Shown: positions 7,773 through 19,345 of the stretch, piece by piece | Numbering within the stretch: the stretch's first letter is position 1 | Layout of the letters: every line of letters starts with the position of its first letter | Origin: Elusimicrobiota bacterium | Lineage (GTDB): Bacteria > Elusimicrobiota > Elusimicrobia > Elusimicrobiales > Elusimicrobiaceae | Assembly (NCBI GenBank): GCA_012523635.1 | Contig: JAAYTX010000083.1 | Location: 1 to 53,303, forward strand | Length of the DNA: 53,303 nt | Direction of reading: 5' to 3' | Position numbers and translations under genes: made by a program | Notes under the pieces: generated by a model | What the model was told of the DNA's origin: nothing | The model's database searches: none | The model's input: the letters and a program-made list of their open reading frames with translations, nothing else

Positions 7773-8834
7773 ATGAAATCCATTCCCATCCTGTTTTCCG
7801 CGCTGTTGTTCCTTGCCGGGCCGTGTCAGGCGGACATGCAGTGGCGCACCATACCTGCGGCCGGGCAAATGGAGGCGGAAAAAGCGGCGCTGGCGCCGCA
7901 ACTCAAGGAACTGGGGCAAAAGCTTGCCAACGATTTCAGAATTAAAACCGCAGACGACGTAACCTCGCTACGCCGGGGACTGATAGCCGCCATCTGGAAG
8001 CCGGGCAACGGGATACCGGGGCGGCTGCCCGACAAAGCCACGCCAGGCATCATAGACGAGGATTTTCCCGGAGCGGACATAACCCGTCTAGACGTAAAAA
8101 TGGCAAAAGGCGCGCTTTCGCGGGTGTTTTTCCTGCGCGGTAAAGGACACAAATGCCTGATGATAACCCATGAAGGCCACGATGAGGACAGGGAAATCCG
8201 CAAAAAACTGGTGGACCTGTTCCTAAACGACTGCGACGTGCTGTCCATAGCCATGCCGGGCATGGGAGAAAACAGGCCGCCCAAAAGCTGCGGAGCAGAC
8301 CACGACAGTTTCGCCAAACTGGTGTCAGAGGATTTTTCGCCGCTGCAGTTCTTTTTCGACCCTACCGCCGTGTCGCTCAACTACGCCCTGAAAAACGCCC
8401 CTCAGGGCGGCTATGAAAAAATAGGCATGTTCGGACTTTCCGGAGGCGGCTGGACTGCGGCCGTGTACAGCGCTCTGGATACGCGCATACAGCGCAGCTA
8501 TGCCGTGGCGGGGAGTTATCCCCGCGTCATCATGCCGCCGGGGAAAGACGTGGGCGATTATGAACAAAGCACGCCGGAACTGCTTTCGCTGGCGGATTAT
8601 TCTGAAATATATCTGCTGGCATCGGTTCCCGGGCGGCGGCACGTCCAAATCAACAATGTGTACGACCCCTACTGCTTCGACGGCTGGCTCGGGCTTTCCT
8701 ACGGGCAGTTTCTTTCCGACCAGGCTAAAAAATACGGCGGGAGCTACGAGCTTATGCTGGACACCACAACGAACCACCACGCCGTCTCGGAAGCGGCGGG
8801 ACAATTCATACGCAAAGATTTTCTGGGGAAATAA
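7773..8834 (+). CDS. Secreted alpha/beta-hydrolase-like protein
   Basis: N-terminal signal peptide; nucleophile-elbow-like GLSGGGW. Confidence 0.65.
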   Translation: MKSIPILFSALLFLAGPCQADMQWRTIPAAGQMEAEKAALAPQLKELGQKLANDFRIKTADDVTSLRRGLIAAIWKPGNGIPGRLPDKATPGIIDEDFPGADITRLDVKMAKGALSRVFFLRGKGHKCLMITHEGHDEDREIRKKLVDLFLNDCDVLSIAMPGMGENRPPKSCGADHDSFAKLVSEDFSPLQFFFDPTAVSLNYALKNAPQGGYEKIGMFGLSGGGWTAAVYSALDTRIQRSYAVAGSYPRVIMPPGKDVGDYEQSTPELLSLADYSEIYLLASVPGRRHVQINNVYDPYCFDGWLGLSYGQFLSDQAKKYGGSYELMLDTTTNHHAVSEAAGQFIRKDFLGK

Positions 8835-9947
8835 TCAGGCCGGCGAACGACTGTAAATCCGGTAGCGTTTGTAGAGCCGGCAGCCGACAGCTTCCATCAC
8901 ATTGATGATTTTGAAATTGTCCTCCAGTATCCAGGACAATTCCCCGCCTGTCCAGCCAAGCTTCCTGCTGTTTTCTATCACCTGCTTTATCAGCACCAGT
9001 TCAAGCCCTTTGCCGCGGAACTCGTTTTTGACGCCCAGCATAAGCAGCCTGCCCCTGTTCATGGAACGCAGCTTCAACAGGAAAGGGATTATATTCAGCG
9101 GGTTGAGACTGCCGCGCGTGACCGCGAAGGCCTGATTAAGGTCCGGCGCGGCAAAGCTGAATGCGGCCGGTTTTCCGTCAACCTCCAGCATGCACACGTA
9201 TTCCGGCTTGAGAATGGGCTTGAAGGACTTGGCGATGTTGCTGAATTCCTCGTCGGTGACAGGCACAAATCCCCAGTTTTCGCTCCAGGCGTGAACATAG
9301 ATGTCTTTTATGGCCGCCAGTTCGGAATCGAATTTCTTGAGGTTTATCGGGCGAAGGCAGATTTTATTGCGCTCAACCGCGCGGGCTATGATTTTCTCAA
9401 CCCGTTCGGGAAGCGGCGGCGGCGCGTCGCGCCAGAAAGCCAGCAAATCCTTTACCTTGGCAAAACCGGCATTTTCTATATGCGCCGCGTAATAAGGCGG
9501 GTTATAAGGCATCATCAGAAGCGGCTCCGAATCAAAGCCGTCTATCAAAAGCCCGCAGGATTCGTTGGTGGACGGGTTCATCGGCCCGCGCACCTCATCC
9601 ATGCCCTGCTCTTTTAGCCAGGCTGACGCCGCCCCAAGCAGCGCCGAAGAGACCTCGGCATCGTCCGCGGTTTCGAAAAATCCGAAAAAGCCGCATTTAT
9701 CGGAATAATATCTGTTGTGCGCGTCGTTTATAATGGCGGCGACGCACCCAGCCGGAACGCCATTCCTGCGCGCGATAAAAAGCCGCCTGCGCCCGTGCTT
9801 CCAAAACGGGTGTGCCGGAGAAAGAAGAGCCCGAACCTCGCTTTTAGGTTCGGGCACCCAGTGTTTCAGATTTTTATTCAGCGCGTACGGTACGTCAATA
9901 AACGAGGAAATAGCCTCTTCTGGAACCGATGAGACCTCAACAGGCAC
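8835..9947 (-). CDS. GNAT-superfamily acyltransferase of YghO / bacterial ceramide synthase-like type
   Basis: EVRGPMNPSTNESCGLLIDGFDSEPLLMMPYNPPYYAAHIENAGFAKVKDL typical of YghO-like proteins; stops/starts 1 bp from the SPT-like gene. Confidence 0.65.
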   Translation of the reverse strand: MPVEVSSVPEEAISSFIDVPYALNKNLKHWVPEPKSEVRALLSPAHPFWKHGRRRLFIARRNGVPAGCVAAIINDAHNRYYSDKCGFFGFFETADDAEVSSALLGAASAWLKEQGMDEVRGPMNPSTNESCGLLIDGFDSEPLLMMPYNPPYYAAHIENAGFAKVKDLLAFWRDAPPPLPERVEKIIARAVERNKICLRPINLKKFDSELAAIKDIYVHAWSENWGFVPVTDEEFSNIAKSFKPILKPEYVCMLEVDGKPAAFSFAAPDLNQAFAVTRGSLNPLNIIPFLLKLRSMNRGRLLMLGVKNEFRGKGLELVLIKQVIENSRKLGWTGGELSWILEDNFKIINVMEAVGCRLYKRYRIYSRSPA

Positions 9948-9948
9948 G

Positions 9949-11169
<1,221 letters not shown>

Positions 11170-11254
11170 TTTAGTGGGTATATCCCTGTCTCTGTCCAGG
11201 CTTATATTTTAGGAAATAATTCCGGGCTTCTGCAAATGCAAGGCGGCATGGAAT

Positions 11255-11728
11255 TCATCTCGCCGCCGTGGAGGCGCGTTTTATTATGCCGGTCGTGGAG
11301 CGCCCTTTCAATAATTTAAGCAGAGCCACGCGCCCGGCGTACTCCCGTCCGGCCACCTGCTCAGGCCTGTAATCCGCGCCCTTCACAAGAACGTCCGGCC
11401 TGAGTTCCGCCAGCAATTCAGCGGGCGTAGGTTCGCCGAAAACCACCACACGGTCCACGGAAGCCAGCCCTGACAGCACAAGCGCCCTGTCCTTCTGGCA
11501 GTTTACCGGGCGGCTAGGCCCCTTCAGGCGCCTCACCGAAGCGTCCGAATTAAGCCCGACCACCAGGACATCACCCAGGCTGCGTGCCTTGTCCAGCAAA
11601 AGCACGTGCCCTGCATGCAAAATATCGAAACAACCGTTGGTGAACACCACTTTTTTCCCGTCCCTGGCCATCGCGCGGCGCCAACGCGCCGCCGCAGCGC
11701 GGGAGAGAAGCTTTCCGCTCAGGCGCAC
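11255..11728 (-). CDS. rfaE2: RfaE2/HldE-type heptose-1-phosphate adenylyltransferase (nucleotidyltransferase fold)
   Basis: VVFTNGCFDILHAGHVLLLDKARSLGD...LVKGADY. Confidence 0.87.
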   Translation of the reverse strand: MRLSGKLLSRAAAARWRRAMARDGKKVVFTNGCFDILHAGHVLLLDKARSLGDVLVVGLNSDASVRRLKGPSRPVNCQKDRALVLSGLASVDRVVVFGEPTPAELLAELRPDVLVKGADYRPEQVAGREYAGRVALLKLLKGRSTTGIIKRASTAAR

Positions 11729-13101
11729 GGCGCGGCTTCCTTCTGCGCGGGCTGCGGAGCCTCAGTCATGCGCAGCAGCGTGCCTGTATCCGCGCGGCCG
11801 GCAATGAAGTCCTTATTTTCCAGTATCTTCAGATGGAACGGAATTGTGGTGTTGATGCCGGAAACCTGGAATTCGGACAGGGCGCGGCGGCTCCTGGCCA
11901 GCGCCGAGTTCCTGTCGGGGGCCCAGACGATGAGCTTGGCTATAAGGCTGTCGTAATAGCTGGGTATGGTGTAACCGGCATAGACATGGCTGTCCAGCCT
12001 GATGCCGGGTCCGCCGGGCGGGGTCCAGGACAGGACCGTACCCGGAGAAGGCGCGAAATTGGCGTCCGGGTTTTCGGCGTTTATGCGGTGCTCTATGCAG
12101 TGGCCGTTGACCTCAAGAGTGCTCTCACCCTTACGGCTAAGCGCTCCGCCCTGCGCAATAAGCAGCTGCTCGCGCACCAGGTCCATGCCGGTGACCAGTT
12201 CCGTCACCGGGTGCTCGACCTGAAGCCGCGTATTTACTTCCATAAAGTAGAACTCGTCTTCCTGGGTCATCAGGAACTCGACAGTGCCGACCCCGCAATA
12301 ACCAGAGGCTTTCACCAGCTTAATCGCAGAGGCCGCAAGCCTTTGGCGCAGGGCCTTGTTGACGCCCGGAGAAGGAGATTCCTCCACCAGCTTCTGGTGG
12401 CGGCGCTGCATGCTGCAGTCGCGCTCCGGGAAGGCGGCCACATTGCCGTGCGAATCGGCCGCAAACTGTATTTCCACATGGCGGGGCCTTTCCACGTAAC
12501 GCTCGAAATAGACGCTGTCGTCGCCGAAGCCCGCCTTGGCCTCTGACTGGGCCATATGCATCTGGTGCATCAGTTCACCCTCGGAACGCGCTATGCGCAT
12601 GCCCTTTCCGCCGCCCCCGGCTGCGGCTTTTATCATTATCGGATAGCCTACGGCCTGGGCGGCCTTTTCAAAATCCTTGCTGACAAGGCCCTTGGAACCG
12701 GGAGTCACCGGCACTCCGCTTCTTATTGCCAGTTCGCGTGCCGTGGATTTATAGCCCAGGGACTGTATGGCCGAAGGCGGCGGGCCTATAAAGACTATTC
12801 CCGCCTCTGAAACGGCCTTGGAAAAGGCGGCGTTTTCCGACAGAAATCCGTAGCCGGGGTGCACCGCGTCTGCGCCGGTGATTTTAGCGGCCGACAGGAT
12901 GGCCGCCTGGTTAAGATAGCTCTGTCCGGCCGGGGCCGGGCCTATGCACACCGCCTCGTCGGCGGCGCTGACATGGGTGGAGGACCTGTCAGCCTCGGAA
13001 TATATGGCGACGGAACGTATGCCCATCTCGCGCAGGGTGCGTATCACGCGCAGCGCAATCTCGCCCCTGTTAGCTATAAGAACTTTCTTGAATTCAGCCA
13101 T
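11719..13101 (-). CDS. accC: Acetyl-CoA carboxylase, biotin carboxylase subunit
   Basis: FKKVLIANRGEIALRVIRTLREMGI...HPGYGFLSENAAF...MEVNTRLQVEHPVTE. Confidence 0.96.
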   Translation of the reverse strand: MAEFKKVLIANRGEIALRVIRTLREMGIRSVAIYSEADRSSTHVSAADEAVCIGPAPAGQSYLNQAAILSAAKITGADAVHPGYGFLSENAAFSKAVSEAGIVFIGPPPSAIQSLGYKSTARELAIRSGVPVTPGSKGLVSKDFEKAAQAVGYPIMIKAAAGGGGKGMRIARSEGELMHQMHMAQSEAKAGFGDDSVYFERYVERPRHVEIQFAADSHGNVAAFPERDCSMQRRHQKLVEESPSPGVNKALRQRLAASAIKLVKASGYCGVGTVEFLMTQEDEFYFMEVNTRLQVEHPVTELVTGMDLVREQLLIAQGGALSRKGESTLEVNGHCIEHRINAENPDANFAPSPGTVLSWTPPGGPGIRLDSHVYAGYTIPSYYDSLIAKLIVWAPDRNSALARSRRALSEFQVSGINTTIPFHLKILENKDFIAGRADTGTLLRMTEAPQPAQKEAAPCA

Positions 13102-13107
13102 ACCGAT

Positions 13108-14853
13108 TTATTTTCCTCCAGTGGAAACGGCACTGCGGCTTCGCGGAGTAACCCTAACCTCCGGCATAGCGTCAAAAGCCTTGGTTTTTATTCTGACGGC
13201 AGGCTGCTTCGCCTTCAGCTTCGGATAGCTGACGACCCTGCCGTTGACTATGTCCACTATCAAATCGTAACGCACTTCCCCTGGCAGCATCTTTGCGCCG
13301 CGTTGCGGATAACTGGACAGGCGCACCCTGTAATACGGGCCCGAGATGCGCTCCGCCGCCCACTCCGCGCGGGGCAATTCCCTAAGCCCGTAAGTCCTGC
13401 GCAGTTCGGCGCGAAGTGTTTCCCAGCCCTGCCCAAGCGTCTCCGTCTTGCCGTAGGGCTTGTAGGCGGACGCTATTTTAATGGCTTCATCGGGATAATT
13501 GCCGCTGAGTTTGTAAAGATACGCGGTTATTTCATTCTTTCTTCCCGACTTCACGCAGGCCTCATAGCCGTTCACCGCTTCGTTTAGGGCGGCGTCATAA
13601 TTGCCGATTTTCACATAACCCTGCACCAACTGCTCGGTAATCACGCAGAACGGGGCCGCCGGCAAATCCTGGGTTTCCACGAGAATAGAGGTGTATTCGC
13701 GCAGGGCGTTCATAACCTGCATGTTGAACATATAGGAGTCGGCCAGCTTCAGGCGGAAAGACAGCTCCTCTTCCGGTTTATAGAGAAAAGGTACACGGAC
13801 GCTGTCGGATGACGCCGCGGCGCAGGCTCTGGTCGCCTTGGCATAGTCTCCCGCCATAAAATAGACTTCGCAGGAATATCCGTTGAGCTTGGGGTCGCGA
13901 GGATCCAGCTTCCTGAGCTTGGAAAGCAGCGCAGGAGCCTGTTCAGGAGACTTTTCCAGAGCCTGGTCCAGCTGCGAATACAGATGCCAGCCGAATGGCC
14001 GCACCCATTTCCCGTCCTCCTTGACCATATAGGCCAGTTCAGGACGCCACGGACCGTTGGGAACCTGGTACAAATAGCCCACCACGGCGGCAGTAGTGCT
14101 CATGGCCACGGGCTGGAAAGCCCTGAAAATCCTTTTCTCAGAATACTGGGCCTTCACTGCGGCGGCAAAAGCTTCGGAAGAGGCATCGTCACGGGAAGCC
14201 TTGGTGAGCAGTTCCCTTGCGCGTTCATATCTGCCGGAACTGGCGCTTTCCACAAATGCCTTTACCCGCTCGACCACCACGACTTCCGGTGGCTTAGGCC
14301 ACAGGAATGCCACCAGCATTACAAGCAGAAGAACGCCGGCAAAAATACTGCCGTAGCGTTTTTTCAGCCCGGGATTATCCATGATACCAAGCAAAGTCCT
14401 GAACCCGGCCGCGAGCCTGGAAAACAGCGACACCCGCGGCATTCTGGGCTGGGCCGGCTTTGCTTTATCGCCGAGGCCGGAAGAAAAGGACTGGGCAAAC
14501 TGAAGCGGCTGTTTCGGCTGCGAGACCGGAGCAGGCGCGCCCCTAAGCGCTATCTGCGGGCCTGACGGCGGAGGAGGCATCAGCGGCGGCCTCCCCGGCT
14601 GGGGAGGGACCGGCGGCTGTCCGGCGGAAACGTTGATATTGGCGAAAGTAGCCATGGGTGCGGCAGGAGCCACGCCCGGCGGAAGCTCTATGGCTGCGCC
14701 GCAATTGTCGCAAGCCTTATTGGCAGCCGGATTGGCGAAATTGCATTTTTTGCAGATTTTGGCCACGGCCGCGCCGCAGCGGGGACATTTGGGAAAACCG
14801 GACTCGGAAGTAAATCCGCAGGATACGCAGCGTATGCTTGCCGGTTGTTCCAT
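13108..14853 (-). CDS. Double zinc-ribbon protein with TM helix and large C-terminal region
   Basis: N-term CVSCGFTSESGFPKCPRCGAAVAKICKKCNFANPAANKACDNCGA; TM segment YGSIFAGVLLLVMLVAFLW. Confidence 0.65.
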   Translation of the reverse strand: MEQPASIRCVSCGFTSESGFPKCPRCGAAVAKICKKCNFANPAANKACDNCGAAIELPPGVAPAAPMATFANINVSAGQPPVPPQPGRPPLMPPPPSGPQIALRGAPAPVSQPKQPLQFAQSFSSGLGDKAKPAQPRMPRVSLFSRLAAGFRTLLGIMDNPGLKKRYGSIFAGVLLLVMLVAFLWPKPPEVVVVERVKAFVESASSGRYERARELLTKASRDDASSEAFAAAVKAQYSEKRIFRAFQPVAMSTTAAVVGYLYQVPNGPWRPELAYMVKEDGKWVRPFGWHLYSQLDQALEKSPEQAPALLSKLRKLDPRDPKLNGYSCEVYFMAGDYAKATRACAAASSDSVRVPFLYKPEEELSFRLKLADSYMFNMQVMNALREYTSILVETQDLPAAPFCVITEQLVQGYVKIGNYDAALNEAVNGYEACVKSGRKNEITAYLYKLSGNYPDEAIKIASAYKPYGKTETLGQGWETLRAELRRTYGLRELPRAEWAAERISGPYYRVRLSSYPQRGAKMLPGEVRYDLIVDIVNGRVVSYPKLKAKQPAVRIKTKAFDAMPEVRVTPRSRSAVSTGGK

Positions 14854-14875
14854 AAAAGGGATGAATCGAAACCGC

Positions 14876-15250
14876 TCAGGCCTCTATGAAAAACAGGGGT
14901 TGCCCGTATTCGACGGCCTTGCCGTCCTCTATGCACACGACGCGCACGGTTCCGGCGCAGGGCGAGTTCACCTGCTTGCGGGCTCCGGGCATTTCAATAT
15001 AGCCCAGCAGTTCGTTCTCCTGCACTTTCCGGCCCTCAAGCTCGGCCTGGGATTTGCCCGGCAGTGCGGCGCGATAAATGCCGACAGCAGGGGAAAGCGC
15101 CGGAGAAAGGGAGGAGGAGGGCATGTTGGAGACCAGCGGGGCGTCTTCGGTGCGTATTTCCACGCTTTCCCCGTTTTTCCTGTACAGAAGCTCCGTCAAA
15201 TCGGTCTTTTTCATCCATGCGGTAATAGACGCCAATTCGTTAATGTTCAT
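14876..15250 (-). CDS. Biotin carboxyl carrier protein homologue lacking the biotinyl-lysine
   Basis: 124 aa BCCP-like architecture; attachment hairpin reads LGYIEMPGARKQVNSPCAGTVRVV where EAMKM is expected. Confidence 0.8.
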   Translation of the reverse strand: MNINELASITAWMKKTDLTELLYRKNGESVEIRTEDAPLVSNMPSSSLSPALSPAVGIYRAALPGKSQAELEGRKVQENELLGYIEMPGARKQVNSPCAGTVRVVCIEDGKAVEYGQPLFFIEA

Positions 15251-15271
15251 AAGCCTCCGAGCACTACAGGT

Positions 15272-15745
15272 TTATAAACCGGCACCGGCCGGGCTGAAAG
15301 CGTGCGGCAACAGCGTTTTTAAGGTTTGGGTTTCCACGCGGCGGATGCGTCCTTCGCCTGTGGCTGAAATCAGGACGACTTTCCCGTCAGGGCGCATGAA
15401 TTCCGCCATAACCTGGCGGCAGGCCCCGCAGGGGTTGGGCATTTTAGCGGCCACATACACAGCCTTGATGGCCTTTTCCCCGCCTGTAATGGCCTTGAAG
15501 ATTGCTATGCGTTCGGCGCAGACGGTAAGGCCGAAAGAGGCGTTTTCCACATTGGCGCCGGTATACACCGCGCCGGAAGCTCCGACAACAACAGCCCCTA
15601 CCCTGTATTTGGAATACGGGCAATAGGCCAGTTTTCTGGCTTTCACGGCCGCCTTCACCAATTCACCGTCCGCAACTTTGCAACGGCAGACTGAAGACAC
15701 GTTCTCCCCTCCGGTCCCGCTGGTCAAGCGGCTGCGGGACCGCAC
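15272..15745 (-). CDS. cdd: Cytidine deaminase (true start may be internal)
   Basis: YCPYSKYRVGAVV...GANVENASFGLTVCAERIAIFKA...PNPCGACRQVMAEF. Confidence 0.92.
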   Translation of the reverse strand: MRSRSRLTSGTGGENVSSVCRCKVADGELVKAAVKARKLAYCPYSKYRVGAVVVGASGAVYTGANVENASFGLTVCAERIAIFKAITGGEKAIKAVYVAAKMPNPCGACRQVMAEFMRPDGKVVLISATGEGRIRRVETQTLKTLLPHAFSPAGAGL

Positions 15746-15781
15746 GTTGAATACATATTATACTTTATTATTGCCCTGCGC

Positions 15782-16645
15782 TTACTCCAATATGACCGAC
15801 AGCTTTCTGCGCATGGCGGCCGGAACGGCCTTTTCCGCGGTAAGAACGGCATTGTGCATGGCGGCGCGGCAGCCGCAGGAGCTTTTATGCGCGGCAATCT
15901 CGGGTATTGATGCGGCCAACAGTTCCTTGGCCTTGGCAGTGTTCCAGCACAGGGTTTCCACTACCTTGGAAGCCGTGACTTCCTCCCCCTCGCGCCAGGC
16001 ATCGTAATCAGTAACCATGGAAACCGGGCAATAGCACATGCCGGCCTCGCGGGCCAGCTTGGCTTCCGGGGAGGCAGTCATGCCTATGAGGTCCCAGCCC
16101 ATTTTCCGGTGGAATTCGGATTCCGCCTTAGTGGAAAACAACGGGCCTTCCATGCAGACGAGCGTACCTCCCAGATGGGCCTTTATGCCCAGTTTCCCCG
16201 CCTTGCGGAACATGAGGCGGGAAATGTCCATGCAGAACGGGTGGGCGAATGCGGCGTGGGCCACTATACCCTCGCCAAAAAAAGTGGAAGGGCGGCCCCA
16301 GGTTTTGTCCACCAGCTGGTCCGGGAACACGAAGTGGCGCGGAGCAAGCTCGCCTCTCAGCGAGCCTACCGCGCTCATGCTGAGCACCGTACGCACGCCC
16401 AGTTTTTTAAGCGCGTAAATATTGGCGCGCTGCGGAAGCTCCGAAGGCAGTATGCGGTGCCCCTTGCCGTGCCGGGGCAAAAACGCCACCGGCACCCCGC
16501 CTATGCGCCCCACGGTGATAAGGTCCGACGTGGCGCCGAACGGTGTCGGCACCTTCAGTTCGCGCACATCCTTAAGCGCTTCCATGCTGTACAGCCCGGA
16601 ACCGCCTATCACTCCTATTTCTATCTTTTCAGGGCGCTTTGCCAT
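15782..16645 (-). CDS. mtnP: S-methyl-5'-thioadenosine phosphorylase / purine nucleoside phosphorylase family
   Basis: IGVIGGSGLYSMEAL...FLPRHGKGHRILPSELPQRANIYALKKLGV...GMTASPEAKLAREAGMCY. Confidence 0.88.
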   Translation of the reverse strand: MAKRPEKIEIGVIGGSGLYSMEALKDVRELKVPTPFGATSDLITVGRIGGVPVAFLPRHGKGHRILPSELPQRANIYALKKLGVRTVLSMSAVGSLRGELAPRHFVFPDQLVDKTWGRPSTFFGEGIVAHAAFAHPFCMDISRLMFRKAGKLGIKAHLGGTLVCMEGPLFSTKAESEFHRKMGWDLIGMTASPEAKLAREAGMCYCPVSMVTDYDAWREGEEVTASKVVETLCWNTAKAKELLAASIPEIAAHKSSCGCRAAMHNAVLTAEKAVPAAMRRKLSVILE

Positions 16646-16654
16646 GTTGCAGTC

Positions 16655-17905
16655 CTAGTCCTTGAGTTCGGGGTAGATGGGGAAGCGGCTGCACAACGCC
16701 GTCACTTTCTTGGCCACGCCGCCAAGATAGGTTTCGTTGCCGCCGTGCGTCAACGCGTCGTCTATAAGCTCGGCCACGGCGCCCATTTCGGCCTCCTTCA
16801 TGCCGCGGGTGGTGATGGCCGGAGTGCCCACGCGGATGCCGCTGGTCACCATCGGGGGCTGCGGGTCGTAGGGAATCGTATTCTTGTTGACCGTTATGCC
16901 CGCCTTGTCCAGCGCCAGTTCGGCTTCCTTGCCGGTCATTTTCTTGCTGCGCAGGTCAACTGAGAAAAGATGGCAGTCGGTGCCGCCGGAAACTATGCGG
17001 TAGCCCCTGTTCTTGAGCTGTTCCGCAAGGGCGCGGGCGTTCTTCATCACCTGGCCCTGGTATTCCTTGAACTCAGGCTTGAGCGCCTCGCCGAAGCAGA
17101 CGGCCTTTCCGGCTATGACGTGCATCAGAGGGCCGCCCTGGTTGCCGGGGAAGTTGGTCCTGGCTATCGCCTTGGAATGGGTGGCGCGCCCAAGCACCAG
17201 GCCGCCGCGCGGTCCGCGCAGGGTTTTATGCGTGGTTGTGGTCACGATATCGGCATAAGGCACAGGCGACGGATACAGGCCCGCCGCCACCAGGCCGGCG
17301 TAGTGGGCTATGTCGGTAACCAGATACGCGCCCACGCTGTCGGCCATTTTGCGGAAAGCCGCCCAGTCAAACACGCGGGAATAGTTGGACGCGCCAGCCA
17401 TTATCAGCTTAGGCTTGTGCTGCTCCACCAGCTTGGCGGCTTCCTCGTAATCCAGCGTTTCCGTGTCCTGGCTCACGTTCATCGAAACGATATGGAAATA
17501 TTTGCCGGAAAAATTAAGCGGATGGCCGTGCGACAGATGGCCGCCATGCGAAAGGTTGAGGCCCAGCACCGTGTCGCCGGGATTGATGAGGGAAAGATAG
17601 GCCGTGATGTTGGCCTGGGTGCCGGAGTGGGGCTGCACGTTGGCATATTCCGCGCCGAAAAGCTGCTTGGCCCGTTCTACGTCTATTTCCTCGACCACGT
17701 CCACATGCTCGCAGCCGCCGTAATAGCGCTTGCCCGGATAACCCTCGGCGTATTTATTGGTCAGCACCGAACCCTGCGCCTCCATGACTGCCTGGGAAGT
17801 GTAGTTTTCGGAAGCTATCAGTTCCAGCTTCTCCTGCTGGCGCAGCACTTCGCCTTTGATGGCCTGAAAAACCTGCGGGTCCTGCTTCTTTATCTGGGAA
17901 TACAT
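16655..17905 (-). CDS. glyA: Serine hydroxymethyltransferase (track ORF extends to a TTG at 17986; ATG of MYSQIKK preferred)
   Basis: [42 protein letters not shown]...[14 protein letters not shown]. Confidence 0.95.
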   Translation of the reverse strand: MYSQIKKQDPQVFQAIKGEVLRQQEKLELIASENYTSQAVMEAQGSVLTNKYAEGYPGKRYYGGCEHVDVVEEIDVERAKQLFGAEYANVQPHSGTQANITAYLSLINPGDTVLGLNLSHGGHLSHGHPLNFSGKYFHIVSMNVSQDTETLDYEEAAKLVEQHKPKLIMAGASNYSRVFDWAAFRKMADSVGAYLVTDIAHYAGLVAAGLYPSPVPYADIVTTTTHKTLRGPRGGLVLGRATHSKAIARTNFPGNQGGPLMHVIAGKAVCFGEALKPEFKEYQGQVMKNARALAEQLKNRGYRIVSGGTDCHLFSVDLRSKKMTGKEAELALDKAGITVNKNTIPYDPQPPMVTSGIRVGTPAITTRGMKEAEMGAVAELIDDALTHGGNETYLGGVAKKVTALCSRFPIYPELKD

Positions 17906-18018
17906 ATAGCTCCTCCGTTGAATGTGCCGCGCTTGGCGGACTGAAATAGCGGTTAAAACCGCCCACGGCGCGCCGTACTGGCGCAAGCTGCCGGAAATCG
18001 AACCTACGTTGAGTATAA

Positions 18019-18651
18019 TTATTTTGGGGAAGCTTTCAAATAAGACAGGACAACAGCCGAAGGCAGGGAACCCTCGCGCAGCACCGCCGGCTCGGCGCCG
18101 GTGAAATCCATGACAGTGGAATCGCCGGGCAGGGCGTCGCCGCCTGTCAGTATGAAATCAACCAGCCCGTCAAACACCCCGCAGGCCTCAGCCCCGTTGC
18201 AAGCGCTCGGCTTTCCGGAAATATTGGCGCTGGTGGCCGCCAGAGGCCTGCCAAGAACATTCACAAGATTGCGGAGTTCCCCGAGCGCGGGCACCCGCAG
18301 GCCCATGGTATCCGCACCGCGGCAGAAAGCGCGGCCGGGAGGCAGCGTTTTCAGCACCACGGTAAGCGCCCCGGGCCAGAATTTCATTGCAGCCATGCCG
18401 GCGTCATGCGTGAATCTGGCCAGCGGAAGCGAGGCTTCCAGCGAAGAGGACAACAGCGGCAAAGGCTTGTCAGCCGCGCGGCCTTTCAGGGAATAAATCT
18501 TGCGCAGCCCCTCTTCCGAATCAGACGCGGCTCCTATGCCGTAAACGGTATCGGTGGGGAAAACAGCCACGGCCCCGGCCCTGCGCCCGGCGCACACGCG
18601 TTCCAGGTCCGCGCCGGACAGCGAACGCAGTTCAAGCTTCTCGGTCTTCAT
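18019..18651 (-). CDS. tsaC: YrdC/Sua5 family L-threonylcarbamoyladenylate synthase
   Basis: [14 protein letters not shown]...[12 protein letters not shown]...[14 protein letters not shown]; start set at MKTEKLEL. Confidence 0.9.
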   Translation of the reverse strand: MKTEKLELRSLSGADLERVCAGRRAGAVAVFPTDTVYGIGAASDSEEGLRKIYSLKGRAADKPLPLLSSSLEASLPLARFTHDAGMAAMKFWPGALTVVLKTLPPGRAFCRGADTMGLRVPALGELRNLVNVLGRPLAATSANISGKPSACNGAEACGVFDGLVDFILTGGDALPGDSTVMDFTGAEPAVLREGSLPSAVVLSYLKASPK

Positions 18652-19345
18652 CAGGCCCGTCCTGTTCCGGCTCCGGCTCTTCGCCGGAAGGAAACAGCAC
18701 CACGGTGAACTCGCCCTTGGGCGGCTTCGCCCGCAGTCGGGCCGCAAGCTCTTGCGCTGTTCCGCGCAGCCATTCTTCATGCACTTTGGTGAGTTCCCTG
18801 GCAAGCACAACCCTGGTTTGCGGCCCCAAAACTCGCGCCACAGCCTCAAGCAGCGCCGCCACGCGGAATGGTGATTCGTAAATAGCCACCGGCTTGCCTA
18901 AAGAGGCGGCATTGCGCACCGCCGCCTCTATGCGGCTTTTGCGGCGCGGCAAAAAACCCAGGAACACGAAAGAGGACACGGGGAAACCGGACCCCGCAAG
19001 GGCGCAGGCCACCGCGCTGGGGCCCGGCAAAGACTCGACTTTTATCCCTTCGGCCAGAGCCGCCGCGACAAGCTTCCACCCGGGGTCCGATATGCAGGGT
19101 GTGCCGCGGTCCGAAACCAACGCGCAGTTCTCATGTCGGCGCAGCAAATCCAGCGCATGCTGCACGGCAAACGGGCTGTGCTCGTTGTAACGTTCAACGC
19201 GGGCCCTGGCCCCGTAGTGCGCCAGCAGGGCCATTGTGGGGCGGGTGTCCTCGCAAAATACGATTTCGGCCTTGGACAGGATGTCCAAGGCGCGGACAGT
19301 TATGTCTTTAAGGTTGCCCAGCGGTGTGGGAATGATTATCAGCAC
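18632..19345 (-). CDS. rsmI: 16S rRNA (cytidine-2'-O)-methyltransferase RsmI
   Basis: LIIIPTPLGNLKDITVRALDIL...FCEDTRPT...LVSDRGTPCISDPG; track ORF extends to 19462. Confidence 0.92.
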   Translation of the reverse strand: MLIIIPTPLGNLKDITVRALDILSKAEIVFCEDTRPTMALLAHYGARARVERYNEHSPFAVQHALDLLRRHENCALVSDRGTPCISDPGWKLVAAALAEGIKVESLPGPSAVACALAGSGFPVSSFVFLGFLPRRKSRIEAAVRNAASLGKPVAIYESPFRVAALLEAVARVLGPQTRVVLARELTKVHEEWLRGTAQELAARLRAKPPKGEFTVVLFPSGEEPEPEQDGPDEDREA

